Assembly: GCA_029204225.1 (NCBI GenBank) | Contig: CM055109.1 | Coordinates: 19,421,783-19,485,782 of the forward strand | Direction of reading: 5' to 3' | Length of the DNA stretch: 64,000 nucleotides | Source: Diphasiastrum complanatum | Taxonomy: Eukaryota > Streptophyta > Lycopodiopsida > Lycopodiales > Lycopodiaceae | In this document: piece by piece, positions 20,933-33,260 of the stretch | How positions within the stretch are numbered: the stretch's first letter is position 1 | Layout of the letters: the number at the start of each line of letters is the position of its first letter | The notes under the pieces: generated by a model | The model's database searches: none | What the model was told of the DNA's origin: nothing | Seen by the model: the letters and a program-made list of their open reading frames with translations, nothing else | Translations under genes and position numbers: made by a program

Positions 20933-21845
20933 TTGCCTTGGTGTCTTCGTCATGTTCAGCATGTTGAAGAACTTCTGGTGCTTGATAATGGGAAGCGCTT
21001 TGGTGAAGATGTGTGCGGCCATTTCTGTTGTGGAGCAGTATTGAATGATCACTTGCCCTGAGAAAACTTTCTCCCGAATGAAATGATACTGGATTTCTAT
21101 GTGCTTGGATTTGCCAGGAAATCTGGGATTCAGTGACAGTGAAATACAGCTCAAGTTGTCACACATAATGGTGGTAGCATTGAACTGAGTGTGATGTAAG
21201 TCGTGAAGTAATAACCTGATCCATATAGCTTCTTTTGAAATGTGGCATGTTGCGATGTACTCTGCCGCTGTCGAAGAAAGCACAACTGATTTATGCTTTC
21301 TTGAGTTCCACAAAATCAGTCCCCCTACTAGATAGAAACAGAACTCGGAGGTAGATTTTTTGGTAGAGACTGTTCCTCCCCAATTTGAGTCGGAATAGCC
21401 TCGTAGGATGAGTGAGTTGATAGCATTTCCATCATAACATAAGATGTGATCTAAACTTCCCTTAATATATCTCATCACTCTCTTTAACACTTTCCAATGA
21501 GAGATCCTTGGATTAGACATGAATTGACTTAACGTGCTAACAATGTATGCTAAATCTGGTCTAGTACACAACATTGCAAACATTAAAGATCCTATTAGTG
21601 AATGATAAGGGTACTTCGCTATGTCGAGTACTTCACTATCAGAATCAACACAAGTAGGTTTAGTCAATACTATACTTGGATCCATTTAAGTATCAATGGG
21701 TTTGCAATCAGACATATGAAATTTTTCTAAAATGCCTTTTAGATATGCCTGCTGGCTAAGATAGATTTTCTTCTGAAGCATATTTCTAGTAATGTGAATT
21801 TTTAGCAAAGAATTGACAGCTCCTAAATCAGTCATGTCACTCTTA
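20924..21845 (-). pseudogene. RNase H and RT end of the minus-strand copia
   Basis: A 253-codon open frame (21685-20924) carries SLIGSLMFAMLCTRPDLAYI and the RNase H catalytic blocks RGYSDSNWGG, VVLSSTAAEYIA and IMCDNLSCISLS, then KHIEIQYHFIREKV. A stop codon (TAA on the coding strand, near 21688) separates it from the upstream RT thumb (MTDLGAVN region, to about 21845). The domain itself looks intact, the best preserved part of this element. Confidence 0.92.
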
Positions 21846-22345
21846 GTAGTGTGCATCATCTATGTAAAGAGCTATGTGAACTGAATTGGTGCCTATATGC
21901 TTTGAATAAACATTACAGTCAACTGGATTGTTTGCAAATCCCAATTGAATGAGATAAGAGTTGATTCTATCAAACCATGCTCTTGCGGCCTGTTTCAGAC
22001 CGTAGATTGCTTTGTGCAGCTTGCACACTTTGTGCTCTTGTCCTTTGACTTTAAATCCTTACGGTTGGAAAGTGTACAGCTCCTCTTCATTGAGAAATGC
22101 TGTCTTGACATCCATTTGGTGTATTTCGAGGCCTTCTATAGCTGCTAACGTAATCAGAGTCCTGATCGACTACATCTTGATGACAGGACTGAAAATTTCT
22201 TGATAATCCACTCCTTGGACTTGCGTGAATTCTTTAGCCACTAGCCGTGCTTTCCATTTGGCAATGAAACCATCAAAGTTGATCTTCTTTTTGAAGATCC
22301 ACTTGTTGTTGATAACTCTCTTATCAAGTGGATGCTTCTTCAAGT
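21843..22345 (-). pseudogene. Reverse transcriptase remnant of the minus-strand copia
   Basis: Two frames are used. 22345-22170 holds RVINNKWIFKKKINFDG and [20 protein letters not shown]. 22028-21843 holds KLHKAIYGLKQAARAWFDRI and ALYIDDAHY, where YIDD is the catalytic motif. A short deletion directly after YIDD and a frameshift between the two parts disable it. At its 5' side the sequence passes abruptly into the nested copia near 22330-22350. Confidence 0.88.
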
Positions 22346-23047
22346 GACAAAAAGAAGGATAGATCAAAGCTCAAGTGCTTCTATTGTGGCATCAAAGGAC
22401 ACTTTGCAAGTGAGTGCTACAAGAAGAAGAGAGATCAAGGATACAAGAAAGGTAATCTAACTCTTGATGAGGATGGTTTGGATGTTCAAGATGCAAATGA
22501 TGATGCTTTTGTGATGCCTTCATGTATGCTTGCTAATGATGGAGATCTAGATCCTTGGTGGATTGATAGTGGAGCAAGTTCACACATGACCTTTCACAAA
22601 GAGTACTTCAATTCTTTGTTGGCATATGGAGATGACAAGAGGGTGATCTACACGGCCAATGATGGTGAGTGTGCAATCAAAGGGATTGGCACAATTCCTA
22701 TTTCTCTCTGTACAAATAAGAATGTTCATTTGGAGAATGTCTTGTTTATTCCATCTATTACCAAGAATTTACTTAGTGTGAGCCAAATGCTAAGTAAAGG
22801 CCTCAAGGTGGAGTTTGATGGAGATGCTTGTTTGACCAAAAGGAAGGATGTCTTGATTGTAAAAGGTAAAATGCAAGGGAAGTTGTTCAAACTAGATGCT
22901 TGTGTTATTGCTAACCAAGTTGGATGTGTTGCAAGGGAGAAAATTTCTATTCAAGAGGTTTGGCACAAAAGGTTGGGACACCTCAACTTCAAGTCATTGG
23001 AGGTAATGGCAAGGAAAAAGGTTGTGATTGGTCTTCCAAGTTCCTGA
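22331..23047 (+). pseudogene. gag end and protease of the nested copia
   Basis: The zinc knuckle CFYCGIKGHFASEC (about 22376-22417) is followed by the retropepsin motif WWIDSGASSHMTF (about 22558-22596). LENVLFIPSITKNLLSVSQM and the pre-integrase HKRLGHLNFKSL come next, the standard copia order. The frame is open from the junction to TGA at 23045, where a frameshift leads to the integrase. The apparent start lies at the junction, so the true Gag N-terminus is missing. Confidence 0.9.
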
Positions 23048-23841
23048 GTGATGTCAAGAATGTTTGTGAGTCTTGTGCTTTGTCTAAGTCACATAGACTA
23101 CCTTATACTAGATATATTTCTAGATCTACAAAGCCTTTTTAACTTGTACATTTGGATATTCATGAATTTACTACAATTAGCAATAGTGGAGCTAAGATGT
23201 ATGTAACATTCATTGATGATTTTAGTAGATTTTGTTAGATCTATCTACTAAAGAGCAACGATGAAGTGTATGATGTCTTTATCAAGTTCAAGAATTCAAG
23301 GGAAAACCAATTTTCCACAAAGATCAAGTGCTTGAGAGGTGACAATGGTGGTGAGTACATATCTAATAAGTTCAAGGCCTTTTGTGATGAGCATGGGATC
23401 AAGAGGGAGTATACAACATCAAGGACCCCACAACAAAATGGAGTGGCTGAAAGGAAGAATAGGACTTTATGTGAAAGTGCTAAAGCTATGAGGTTAAGTG
23501 CTAATCTTGACAAACCATTTTGGGATCAAGCTTTGTTGTGTGCCAATTTCTTGTGCAATAGGTGGCTGAGTGTTGTTTTGGATGGAAGGACACCTTTTGA
23601 GATGCTATTCAAAAGGAGGCCGAGTGTCAACTTTCTAAGAACCTTTGGATGCACATGCTATGTCAACATTACTCTTGATGATAGGACCGAGGAGGATCCA
23701 TCTTCAAGAAGAGGTATTTTTGTTGGATATAGTGAGGTGAGTAAAGCCTACAAGGTTTACATTCCTTCTACTAACAAAGTAATGTTGGTAAAGATGTCAT
23801 TTTTGATGAGGAAAACATTCCAAAAGTGTCTTCAAACATGA
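23040..23841 (+). pseudogene. Integrase of the nested copia (broken)
   Basis: The zinc-binding end (CESCALSKSHRLPY) lies in one frame with stops at about 23140 and 23237. The DDE core has the first Asp at LVHLDIHEF and the second at CLRGDNGGEYIS. The catalytic Glu is in GVAERKNRTLCESA (about 23440). FLRTFGCTCYVN and RRGIFVGYS follow, the conserved copia integrase tail. It is nearly complete but cannot be translated through. Confidence 0.9.
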
Positions 23842-24990
23842 TTGATGGTAGTGTGGATGGATCTAACATTCTTGATGTTGATGAGAAGGATCCTACTTTG
23901 GATGGTGATGATGATGGACCTTCATCAAGTCAAAAGCCAAGGAGAATATCAAGAGAAAGACAAGTACCTTCAAGGCTCGCATATGATCAAAAGGGTAAGC
24001 AAGTAGTTTTTGAAAATTATGTTGCTTTCCTAACCTCTTTGGATGAACCTACAAGTGTAGATCAAGCAAGGAAGGAAGAGGAGTGGATCCAAGAAATGGA
24101 TCTTGAGTATCGAACTCTTATGAAGAGTGAAACATCTTTTGGAGGATCTTCTTGTGTACATGGAACTATGCAAGTGGATGGATGTTATCTTGCTGTAAAA
24201 TCAAGCGTTGGATCTGGAAAACAAAGTTTGTACAATAACTTTGATGATCAAGTTGAAGATCAAGAGGTTGATCTCAAAGCGCTTCAACTAGTCAAAAGGG
24301 AAGGTGGCAATTTGGAGCTAGTCAAGAGCATCAAAGGAGAGATAATTGGAAAATATGTTATGGATCTGTTTTTACAACATATTGAAGACTCAAGTAAGGT
24401 CAGGGAGCAGCAAGGGAGTGGTGTTCAAGTTTACTTTACTTGTTCTATCTCACGTTTGAGCAATTTCATGTGGATGTGTGCAAATTGTCAAGATATGATA
24501 AAACTAGCTACTTTGGTGAGCATTGTTTTGATGTTGGATTTGTACTATAATTCCTGGCTGATTTTGCTGATTGAAATAAAGCTATTGGAGGTTCATTATT
24601 TCACTCATTCATGGTCAAGTCATCAAGGTATGATGGTATCTTGAGGCAAGATGGAGATGGAAGCTCATTCATGGAGTATCATGGTGGATACATGGCAACA
24701 AAGGACAAAGAAGGAGGAGACATGCAAGCGAAAGTTGATCACTCATATTTATTGTTTGTTTGCTGTATTTTTTCAGAGAGTTCAGAGTTGGAAGCATAGT
24801 GGAATCATTTCATTTACATTCTACTTGATTCTTCATGTTCTAGTTACTTCTTGACATGTAAAATTGATGTAAGAAATAGTAAGCATCCCAAGTGGACACT
24901 ATTCTCTATATCAATTATGGTTGTTTCTATTTTGAGCATTACATGATCATTTAAAGAAGATCTATTCTTGGGAAGAAGATCATTCTTATG
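23826..24990 (+). pseudogene. Linker and unrelated segment replacing RT
   Basis: A 272-codon frame opens with a genuine copia linker (SSSQKPRRISRERQVPSRL, EEEWIQEMDLEYRTLMKSET). It then departs at about 24130 into roughly 170 codons with no RT block, including a hydrophobic Leu/Ile-rich end. The non-coding DNA to 24990 is equally unfamiliar. So the entire RT (about 250 residues) is absent and foreign or scrambled DNA of about 860 bp stands in its place. I do not recognise that DNA. Confidence 0.6.
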
Positions 24991-25170
24991 ACGGATCAAA
25001 GTTCTATTGCTAAAAACTATGCTAGGATCAAGCATATTGAGATACAATATCACTTTGTGAGGGAGCAAGTCATTGCAAAGGAGGTGGAGCTTCAACATGT
25101 GTCTTCAAGGGAATGTGTAGCTGATATCTTCACCAAAGCATTCGGGAAAAGACTTGTTCATGAAGCATAG
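24988..25170 (+). pseudogene. RNase H tail of the nested copia
   Basis: A short frame with DQSSIAKNY, RIKHIEIQYHFVREQV and ECVADIFTKAFGKRLV marks the C-terminal end of copia Pol, ending at TAG 25168. The N-terminal catalytic blocks are gone. A purine-rich tract (GAAGAGGGAG) then leads into the LTR. Confidence 0.85.
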
Positions 25171-25223
25171 GACTTCGCTTGGAGTGCTATCAAAGTCTAT
25201 GCTAAAACTAGTTGAAGAGGGAG

Positions 25224-25874
25224 TGTGAAAGATTCAACTAGTTTCATCACATTTTGCTATATTTTCATATTTGGCATATTGAGGCCAAAACTTGTTTTAG
25301 ACTTAGAGATTGACTTTTCAAAGTTCATTAGTCTAAATTTCATTTGAATAAACACTTTTTGAAAGTGTGGAAAAGTTAGACTGCGAGTTTGAGTAGATTC
25401 AAATTTGAATAGTTGGGTACATTGAATCTGGACCCAAAATTAGTAGGGTTAGCATTTTGGTGGGAAAGCCAAGTGGCAAAATAGGATTTGGACCTGCTAT
25501 AAAAGGATGTAACTCGTGGAGAGAGTATTCTTCTCTCTTCTCTATCTCATTTCATGCTTATACATGGTTCTCTTGGATTCTACTATCCATTGGTGCACAA
25601 TCTTGGTGATTACTTACAATTCTATGTGTAGAATGATCTATATTTTCTATTTTTGGATCCACACGTGTGAAATACAGTAGATTGCTACTTTTGTATGGAC
25701 AGCAGCAATACTTTTTTCATTTCATTCAAGTTTGATCAAGTTCTATTAGTGTTTGCATCTCATTTTGTGTGTAGATGCTGATTTTTCTACATTGGTGAGA
25801 TTGGTAGTGTATTTCTCTTTCTAACCGAAGATCATTCAAGTAGATTGGATCATAATGATCTGAAATATTTCACA
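25224..25874 (+). repeat. 3' LTR of the nested copia
   Basis: 651 bp with matching ends (TGTGAAAG ... TTTCACA). It contains a TATA-type promoter (CTATAAAAGGA near 25498). A 650-bp relative stands alone at 49618-50267 (about 94% identical by eye) and a diverged partial one at 46525-46852. Confidence 0.93.
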
Positions 25875-26052
25875 CAAGATCCAATACATGATTTGTATTG
25901 ATGGAATGTGATTTTGGAAACTTGCTTCTAGAGTGCTTCCCATAGATGCATGATTCACAAAAGAAAGATTTCCTATTTAATGAAGAAGAGAAATTCAGTC
26001 CATCAACTAAATTATTACAACACATATAAAAAAGTGATCTTGTATTCATGTG

Positions 26053-26508
26053 TCAAAATTGAATATGCCACAGAACAACACTGTCGTTTACATTTTCAAT
26101 AGAAATACTAGCTAATGCAACTGAATTAGAGAGTACGTAAAGATTTTTGACTCTAGTGCATGTAGTCAGAGTAGTATCTTTCTCGAGTATTGTACACTGC
26201 TCAAATGAGAAATTAACAGTGTAGCCCTCATCAATTATCTTAGAGACTGATAATAAGCTCTTTGATAACTGAGGAACATGAAGGACGTTAGGAACACAAA
26301 TAGACAGATTGTTGTTGAAGGTGATCTTCACTGTTCCTTTGGCTTCCACGTGTATGGTGTCTGAATCTCCAAGGTAGATGAATTGATCTTTGTTGTAAGC
26401 TGCATACTCGGTAAACCATTCCTTGCAAGAGGTCATGTGTTGGGTAGCGCCGCTGTCTAGGTACCAGCTATCACAGTCTCCGTTGATGCTGTTGTAAGCC
26501 ATTAACAA
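26053..26508 (-). pseudogene. Protease and pre-integrase of the minus-strand copia
   Basis: The coding strand reads SWYLDSGATQHMT, the copia retropepsin motif, then VPNVLHVPQLSKSLLSVSK, ending at VVLWHIQF where copia proteins continue LWHxRLGH. The stop is at 26053 and the rest of the integrase is missing. From there to 25875 (about 180 bp) I recognise nothing. Confidence 0.88.
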
Positions 26509-27360
26509 GTGTGTGTCTTGCTCCTTGAATTCCGCCGCGTTGGAGGAATTTGGCTACTGCTAATGTTGTTGCTTCTTTGCCTCGTTGTAGATCCGGATAC
26601 GACACTCCTTGATGTCATGATTGGCTCTCTTGCAATATCTGCAAAAAACCTTCTTGCGCAATCCATCATTCTCACCTTCAGTGTGAGGCTTCTGTTGTTG
26701 CTGTTGCACTTGATTCTTGCCCTTAGAGCAGTCTTTCTTTTGGTGTACAGGGCCATGGATTTGTCTTTGATGGATAGGCCACTCGTCTTTCTCCGCATTT
26801 CTTCTTGAAGAAGATGACCGATCACCTTTTGAAGAGTGAGATCGGGTTGTGTGGAGATCATCACCACAAAGTGTTCATACGACTTTGGAATAAAGCAAGG
26901 TCATAACGACATCATCATCTTGAATAGAATATCCTACAGCTGATAACTGATCCAATAAAGACTTGAAGCTGTTGATGTGAGAAGTGATGGCAGTAGAATC
27001 AGACATGCTAAGAGTAAAGAACTTCCTTCTAAGATGTAATCTAGTGGTTACATCATGAGTCTCATAGAGATTTGATAACAAATCTAATGTATCCTGAGAG
27101 GTTTTGCATGTGGTAACATGGGATATTTGGGAGTTGGCCAGATTGAGTGTGATACATGCTAAGGCCGCTTTGATCTTCCATGCCTTTGCTTGATCACCAT
27201 CTTCTGGTTTCATGTCAGCACCTTCTACTACATCCCAAAGATCTCTATCTATCAACATCATCCGGAGTTTTAACTTCCAGATGTAGAAGTTAGAGCCATT
27301 GAACTTGTCAATGATTCTAGCCTCGTTGGATGATGATGAAGAGCTACCAAGATGAGACAT
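26509..27360 (-). pseudogene. gag of the minus-strand copia (frameshifted)
   Basis: The start ATG is at 27360 on the minus strand. The first 161 codons match copia gag (IDKFNGSNFYIWKLKLRMML, then DTLDLLSNLYETH, RRKFFTLSMSD). After a stop at about 26875 the rest is in other frames, where the zinc knuckle CRYCKRANHDIKEC can be read at about 26642-26601. Gag makes the particle and the knuckle binds RNA. Start choice: it is the first ATG after the primer site and leader of about 50 bp, with a typical MSHLGSSSSS opening. Confidence 0.9.
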
Positions 27361-27413
27361 GATAACAATAATATAAATAAAACAAATTTAACCTCTCGGT
27401 TTATTTGAGTTAT

Positions 27414-27425
27414 GCTTTGATACCA
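27414..27425 (-). promoter_or_regulatory. Primer binding site of the minus-strand copia
   Basis: On the coding strand TGGTATCAAAGC, one base off the perfect tRNA-iMet match, lies between the right LTR and gag. Confidence 0.85.
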
Positions 27426-27431
27426 ATCGAA

Positions 27432-28437
27432 TGGGGCAAGGGAGATAGAAGAATGCGAATGGAGAAGAGAGCAAGAATATTGCGGAATAGCTCTCCCGTT
27501 ACAATCAGCTGCTAGATGCAAAAACAATCTAATAGAAAGTTTATGCTGAATATAATTGCAACTTTAAGTGCTCTAATTGTCCAATAGAATCTTAAAAAAT
27601 TAATTCATACTCTCAAAAACAAGAGTACAGTCCACCGAAGATATTAGAAATAGTTTGTGTGTGGTATTGTTGGAAATCAGATTCAATGTGAAGTTTGGTT
27701 CCTAGAGAGCAATATGATATTGCGAGTTCCTCAGGCATCAAAGAAAGCCATCATTTGATCAGAAAGTGAGGAGTCGTAGACGTCCGTGTTCTGATCAGAG
27801 TGAGTAAACAAGCACGATCAAATAACAATAAAGTGCACTGAATCACAACAAGCATTCATCTACGTTATACATAGATAGAAAAAGTTGTTGCTGCTATATT
27901 ACACTGAAGCACAATACGAATAGCAATTACAACAAAAAAATTTCGGCGTAACTGGGAGGCTCAAATAATATATCTCATGGACAGAGCAACCAATAATCTG
28001 TGCTTGGATGATCTATTTATAGATTTCATCCATGTATTGACAAAAAAAGTTGAAGGTGTTGAAAAAGTTAAACTGTTAAATTGTGAACAAGTTGACTTCT
28101 TAAAAAATAATTGAATAGAAGAAGTCGAAGGTAAGTGTTGCAGTTTTCGGGAAAGTGCGAAAAATGCGAACTGCGACACTTAGTGTATTTCTGCAGACTG
28201 TTCAAAAATAATGTGAATCTGCAAACATGTTCTAAATACAAGTTTGTGGAAGTCCTTGAAGATGGCCAAGTCTTCAATGACTTCAAGTTATTAAACTTAA
28301 CATCTGAACTTAAAATTATGATGGGATTGGTTACCTTTGCTAGAGATCAACCGAAAGTCCGTTGTAGATGTCCTTCAAATAAGTTGTCTGTCTAAGTTAT
28401 GATTCCAAGGAGGCAACTGTGGGCTTAATTTCCAACA
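27432..28437 (-). repeat. 5' LTR of the minus-strand copia
   Basis: About 1,006 bp, starting (coding strand) TGTTGGAAATTAAG at 28437. The inner boundary is placed by the primer site and a TG at 27432, and is uncertain by a few bases. It is longer than the left partner at one end and shorter in the middle. Confidence 0.8.
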
Positions 28438-29037
28438 TTAAATACATAGATATAGTCAACTTTGAAAAATGTCATGTTTCTCTATGCTCATCAATGAAAT
28501 CAAACACCATAATTTAAGGTGAGAAAATGGGTGGTCAACTAATACAGTTTTTGTTGTTGGACATGTACAATACAAATTCAAGAATTGTCCATAGTTTGCC
28601 AATTTTTTGGATAAGAGAATATTATTACATTCACAAAGGCACAAGAGATAAAACAAGGATGAGATTCACTACACCATTTTAGACATATGAATGTCATGGT
28701 AATCCATTTGTGCCAATAACAATTCCCTATCATTTTGTCAACAATCGATGAGCAATGAGTTCAATTATTATTGTATTTTTTTTTTGATTTCATAAATGAC
28801 ATCTCAGTCTAGCACTAATAATTCTCGTGCTCTCAGACTCATCTCTCAACTTCATCTCTGCTGGAAGCCCTTTTGAGTGGAGAGGTTCTGCATCGACACC
28901 TTGGGGCATGGCATCAGCTGATGTGAAAAATGCACTAGATAAATGCAAATTCCAGCTAGAACTCTGATGACAAACTGATAAAAATAAATCTCGAATGATT
29001 TGCGAAACTTGAATTATTTCTATTTGAGAATAATTCG

Positions 29038-29360
29038 TGTTGGATCAATCAAACTCATGAAAACACAACGAAATGAAACGAGACGAAATCTAGATGAAAA
29101 CCGAAGCGAAGCGAAGCCAAGCGAAGCGAAGCCTAAATGAGCTCTGACATTGATTCATGCTGAAAGCATAGAGATCACAAAACGACACGAAATGAAACGA
29201 AGCACAAGCATTCACAAAAAGATCAATCAGCCTTTGTAACGAGACGAGATGAGACGAAACGAAACAAAACGAAACAAAACTTAGGTGAGCTCTGAAATTG
29301 ATTTACTCTTATGGCCAAGTGATCGCGAAGCAAAGCGAGGCAAAACATGAAGTGAAAGGA
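29038..29360 (+). repeat. Degenerate GAAGC/GAAAC low-complexity tandem region
   Basis: Runs such as GCGAAGCGAAGCCAAGCGAAGC and ACGAAACGAAACAAAACG alternate with a recurring phrase (GAGCTCTGA-ATTGATT, at about 29139 and 29286). The longer period is therefore about 150 bp in two imperfect copies. Confidence 0.6.
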
Positions 29361-31180
29361 TTCACGAACAAAATCAGTTTGTCAAAAATTCAGATATGAT
29401 CGCTGGTCACTGTCGGCTATATCATTCCTACAATCCTTCAGAGTGTAGACAGACATTGTTGATCTACTTTAACAAATTAATATAGCATTCAACAATATCT
29501 AACCAAAGTGCGGAATTAAATGAGCAAGTGAATCAGACACATGAATAGTAGCGGACAAAATACATTTAAGATCTTACAATCATTTAGAATAATATGTGCA
29601 CAACAGCTACAATATTATCTGTTGATTTTCTTGATTCTTTAAGCACTGCATGACAGATCCACACAGTGCGTTGGCATGAGAGAAGTATAGTTCTCTCACG
29701 AATCGCGTCTCGCTTACTAGCGGACCTCTGGATCTACAGATCCTCTACAAAATTGTCTTGCACGCAGGTAGACATGTATTCTATATTTTTCGTCTTCTGA
29801 CTTCTTGTCTTGCTTACTAGCATACAATATTATGCATCAAATAGAAAGTATATAGTTGCGTCGTGTAACTTCTAGATTAGAGTGATTAAACATCTACAAC
29901 TAATCATGAATTACAAGAGTGGCAGATTAGCCACGATCTAGAGTACTTCTGTTGATGTCATGAAACTACTCTTAGATTAGCCTAAACTTGTAAACACCCA
30001 ATCCCATATAGCATACTTTACAAAAATAGTTCATGCAATAAACTCTCTAACTTCTACTATATATACATGATTGTCTGATTTGCTTTAATCATCAATCTAG
30101 TATGTTTAATCCTTCACCGATCTATGTTGAATATTAGATAAATGAATTTATGGTAGTCATAGATGCCTAAAATTTCACTTTCATCATGGTTGTTATAAAT
30201 GCCTAAAATGATACTCAACTAAATCAATTAAAGGATAATAGCAAATTAGCAAAAATGAATTTGTCAGATCTGTAAAAATGTTATAAGTGTATTAATTCTT
30301 TCTTCTTGTGAGGCAAGTAATTTTCGCATATAGGGTTGTTAGAAAGCTAGATCTCTGTTAAGGTTAAGGCTCCCTTCCCCCAACACTTGCTACACATTAT
30401 GGATGGGACTTGCAGTAGATGGGTGTCAAAAAAATCATGTGTCACTTCTACAAACAATGATGCTTACTGAAACATCGATAGCTATTTTGTATGGAAAATT
30501 TGTAATAAATTTCAAGAGAAAAATTTTTGCTATACAACTTTCTCTTATATTAAAGCATAAGTATGTTGATCCATAGACATATGCCAAGCACCACCATATT
30601 ATGCTTTTAGCACCATTTCATATTTTGGTGGATCTTTTCTAATCTTAAAACTAGCTACATTATTTGGATGGCATTATTTACTAAAGATGTTTGACATTTA
30701 AAATGAAATTATATGCTTTAGTTGTACGAGTCCAAATAAACAAGCAATATGTTTTTAGTAGCCACCTAGTGCTATGATTGTTCCTAGTGTATATGATGTT
30801 AACGAGGACAACTAAGCTTCATGATCACATTTGTGATGAGTCACAAAAGGTTCCTTTGTTAAAAGTGCATTGATGGAAAGCTTTAGTTTTCATCCACAGT
30901 TGTTGTCCTCTTATCAAGTCTTGTTTGTAAACTTTTTTAAACCTTTCATATGTATTGTGATGTAAATTGTTGTAAAATTTGATTTTAAATGACCTACATA
31001 GAATTTAGTATGAAGTTTGTTTGTAAGTATTTTATTAAGATAGCAATAAAGCTTTTATGAACTTATTAAAACAAAGAAGTTAGGTATATCATGCTTGGTG
31101 TGATATTGACATTTTACTTTAAGGACTTTATTTCAATATTATTATTTTTAGAGTTCAAATATTGTACAACTTTGATTGTG

Positions 31181-31182
<2 letters not shown>

Positions 31183-31237
<55 letters not shown>
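31183..31237. repeat. (TC)n microsatellite
   Basis: About 55 bp of pure TC dinucleotides. Confidence 0.95.
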
Positions 31238-31242
<5 letters not shown>

Positions 31243-32793
31243 GAAGAAGAGGTCCATCCCAAAGACCCAATTATGAAAAAATAATAACAAAGAGAAAATC
31301 AAATTTAACAACAGAAAAAACCTTCAATCAGCTATGACCTTAAGCTCATTGTAGCAACCTTGCAAAACATAGTGTTATACTTGTTGATTTAAAAGCATTT
31401 ATGGAATGTGGTCCTAAGAAAACTAACTAGAATCAATGTCATCCAATTGCACAACTTATGATATACAAAATATCTCTAATACTATATTATCCCAGAAAAA
31501 TTAAAAATCTACGTTTATGGGCTATGTACCTAATGAAATAAACCACATATTAAATCTATATTAGGTAGTAGGCTAATTTATACAAGAGTTCTATATATAA
31601 TATGTGACCCATTGCCCAAAAATAACAAACTAAAGGAAAAACAAGTACAATAACATATATAAGCTTTGAGCATAAACATAAAAATAGTAATGTAGAGGAG
31701 TATCATGTAATCATTGTGCCTTTAAAAGCACTTATGGAAGTGTTTCTTCTAGAAAAAAAAAAAAAACTAACTAGAATTGGATGTTGTTCAATAGTTGTGC
31801 TTTTCTTCTTCTTTAAAAGTAAACAATAAACCAAACTCCTCATTACAATGTCGGAAGTCAATATGGATATCCCATGAGTCTCCATTTGTGTCTTATACTA
31901 TTTATAATACACAAAAACTATATAATATGATATCTTCACAAAAAAAATTTGGTTCTAGTTTTGTGAGCTATGTAACTATTTGTGATAGATCACCCTAAAA
32001 TAGGCAATAGACTAATGGATATGAGAGTCCTCATAATATCTCATGTACATAATTTAAAAAGAGACTTTCAAGATTTTACACAAATAATCATTATCTCTAT
32101 TTTGCACTCTTCTAAACAATTGATTTCTATATATTTCGCTCATCACTCTTTTACTTCTACACACCTATCACGTTTTGTTCTAGTCAAATTCCATATATTG
32201 CAAGCTTGTGAAGAGTCCATGTCAATCTATCTTATCAAGCTAATGCCATTTTATATAAGGTCCTTGTTCATTGAAGAGATACCTTTCTTGGCTTGGAATC
32301 ATAAAATTTATCATCCACACATAGAGTCCAAAATTTCACAAGAAATACTTGATTTATATAGAGGGATAAAAAAAATATAGTATATGACTATGCTTAAGAA
32401 ATTGAAATTATGTTTGATGAGAAGAATGTAGTCCAAATTATGTTTGATGACAATGTTTTTAAAATCTCTCTTTTACTTTGGTACAAATAGGTTTTTGTTT
32501 TCAAATACAATAACTTGATAGTATTGTATTTTTTACAGATTTACAAGAAACCAAGACATATGCCAATTTATTTAGAAACTTGCCATAAGTCTTTTATAGG
32601 ACTAGCCTGCGATATTGTAGAAGAGATTTTTCGCCTCCTAGAGTTGGTACACCTTGTAGGGAGGCCAACAATAATTAAAATGTTAATTATAATATTAGAA
32701 TAGACAACTCATATTCTTAACACTAGAGCTGTAGCAAAGTTTTGAGGAGTATTAAAATTGGCAGATTCTAGCTTGATTAGCCATGTAAATCTT

Positions 32794-33260
32794 TGTTGGC
32801 TGATTCTGACGAATCCCCAAGATACTCAGCCAGTGCTACCCAAGAGCACCTCTCATCTTAGACCGAGGAGGTTTATGAGAAGACGAGACGAACGAAGACT
32901 AAGAGATGAGTATGAGAGCCGATGAATAGTAGTTAGTAATGACAAGCAAGAACTGTGTAAGCCTCATGGTGAATCCTGGAAGATGGAATGACCATGTAGG
33001 AACTAGTATTTCTAGGCAAAGTAATAAATGCAAGTAGACCCCTCTTAAAGAAAGTAGAGTGAGCCACCTTTTGATGGTGACCTCTAGTGGAGAACATTAT
33101 TCCACTTGTAATTTGTGAAATGTGGAAATGCCACTAGGATGCCACCTAAGGAGCTGTCTTGCTTATTTAAGAGACTCCCTCTTTGAGAAGAAGAGCTTTT
33201 TGAGTAATGTACCTACTCCATGTCCAAATGAGAAGAGCCTCTGTAAGGATCACCAAATGA
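32794..33260 (+). repeat. LTR family B fragment (copy A)
   Basis: It starts TGTTGGCTGATT and shares the block GAGTGAGCCACCTTTTGATGG with the LTR at 38087. It also shares CTTGCTTATTTAAG, a likely TATA region. Similarity fades after about 33200. It is diverged from copy B, and closer to the truncated copy at 44013. No internal region or second end was identified. Confidence 0.75.

Larger units (their letters stand above)
22331..25874 (+). mobile_element. Nested 5'-truncated copia
   Basis: The fragment begins in mid-gag with no 5' LTR, joins the RT of the minus-strand copia, and ends with a complete 3' LTR. The short phrase TCAAGTG occurs on both sides of the left join, suggesting a microhomology junction. 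Domains in order are zinc knuckle, protease, integrase, a non-homologous segment where RT should be, RNase H tail and LTR. The host copia has lost its integrase at this site, so this is a replacement rather than a clean insertion. Confidence 0.85.
20055..28437 (-). mobile_element. Minus-strand copia with paired LTRs, centre replaced
   Basis: Two related LTR copies in direct orientation (20055-20910 and about 27432-28437) flank minus-strand gag, protease, partial RT and RNase H. On the coding strand the LTR begins TGTTGGAAATTAAGCCC. A primer site and polypurine tract lie at the expected ends. The integrase and the first half of RT are gone; in their place is a plus-strand copia fragment (22331-25874). 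The 5-bp sequence after the right LTR is TTAAA; the left flank is truncated, so a target duplication cannot be checked. Confidence 0.85.
28438..32793. other. Gene-free AT-rich stretch
   Basis: No coding region with a recognisable motif on either strand; the 132-codon frame at 31982-32380 has no domain and looks fortuitous. It includes purine-rich low-complexity DNA at 29038-29360 and a TC microsatellite at 31183-31237. Parts near 29640-29760 (TCTCGCTTACTAGCGGA) vaguely resemble, inverted, the LTR at 58100, so degraded LTR DNA may be present. Confidence 0.5.

Noticed and set aside
23241-23513. Minus-strand 90-codon frame within the nested copia
   Set aside because: Antisense shadow of the integrase, which has clear motifs on the plus strand.
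29038-29360. GAAGC/GAAAC repeats as a possible CRISPR or regulatory array
   Set aside because: No regular repeat-spacer order; simple low-complexity DNA in a plant genome.
31982-32380. 132-codon frame in AT-rich DNA
   Set aside because: No motif, no neighbouring exon or repeat support; length is not exceptional for the stretch.
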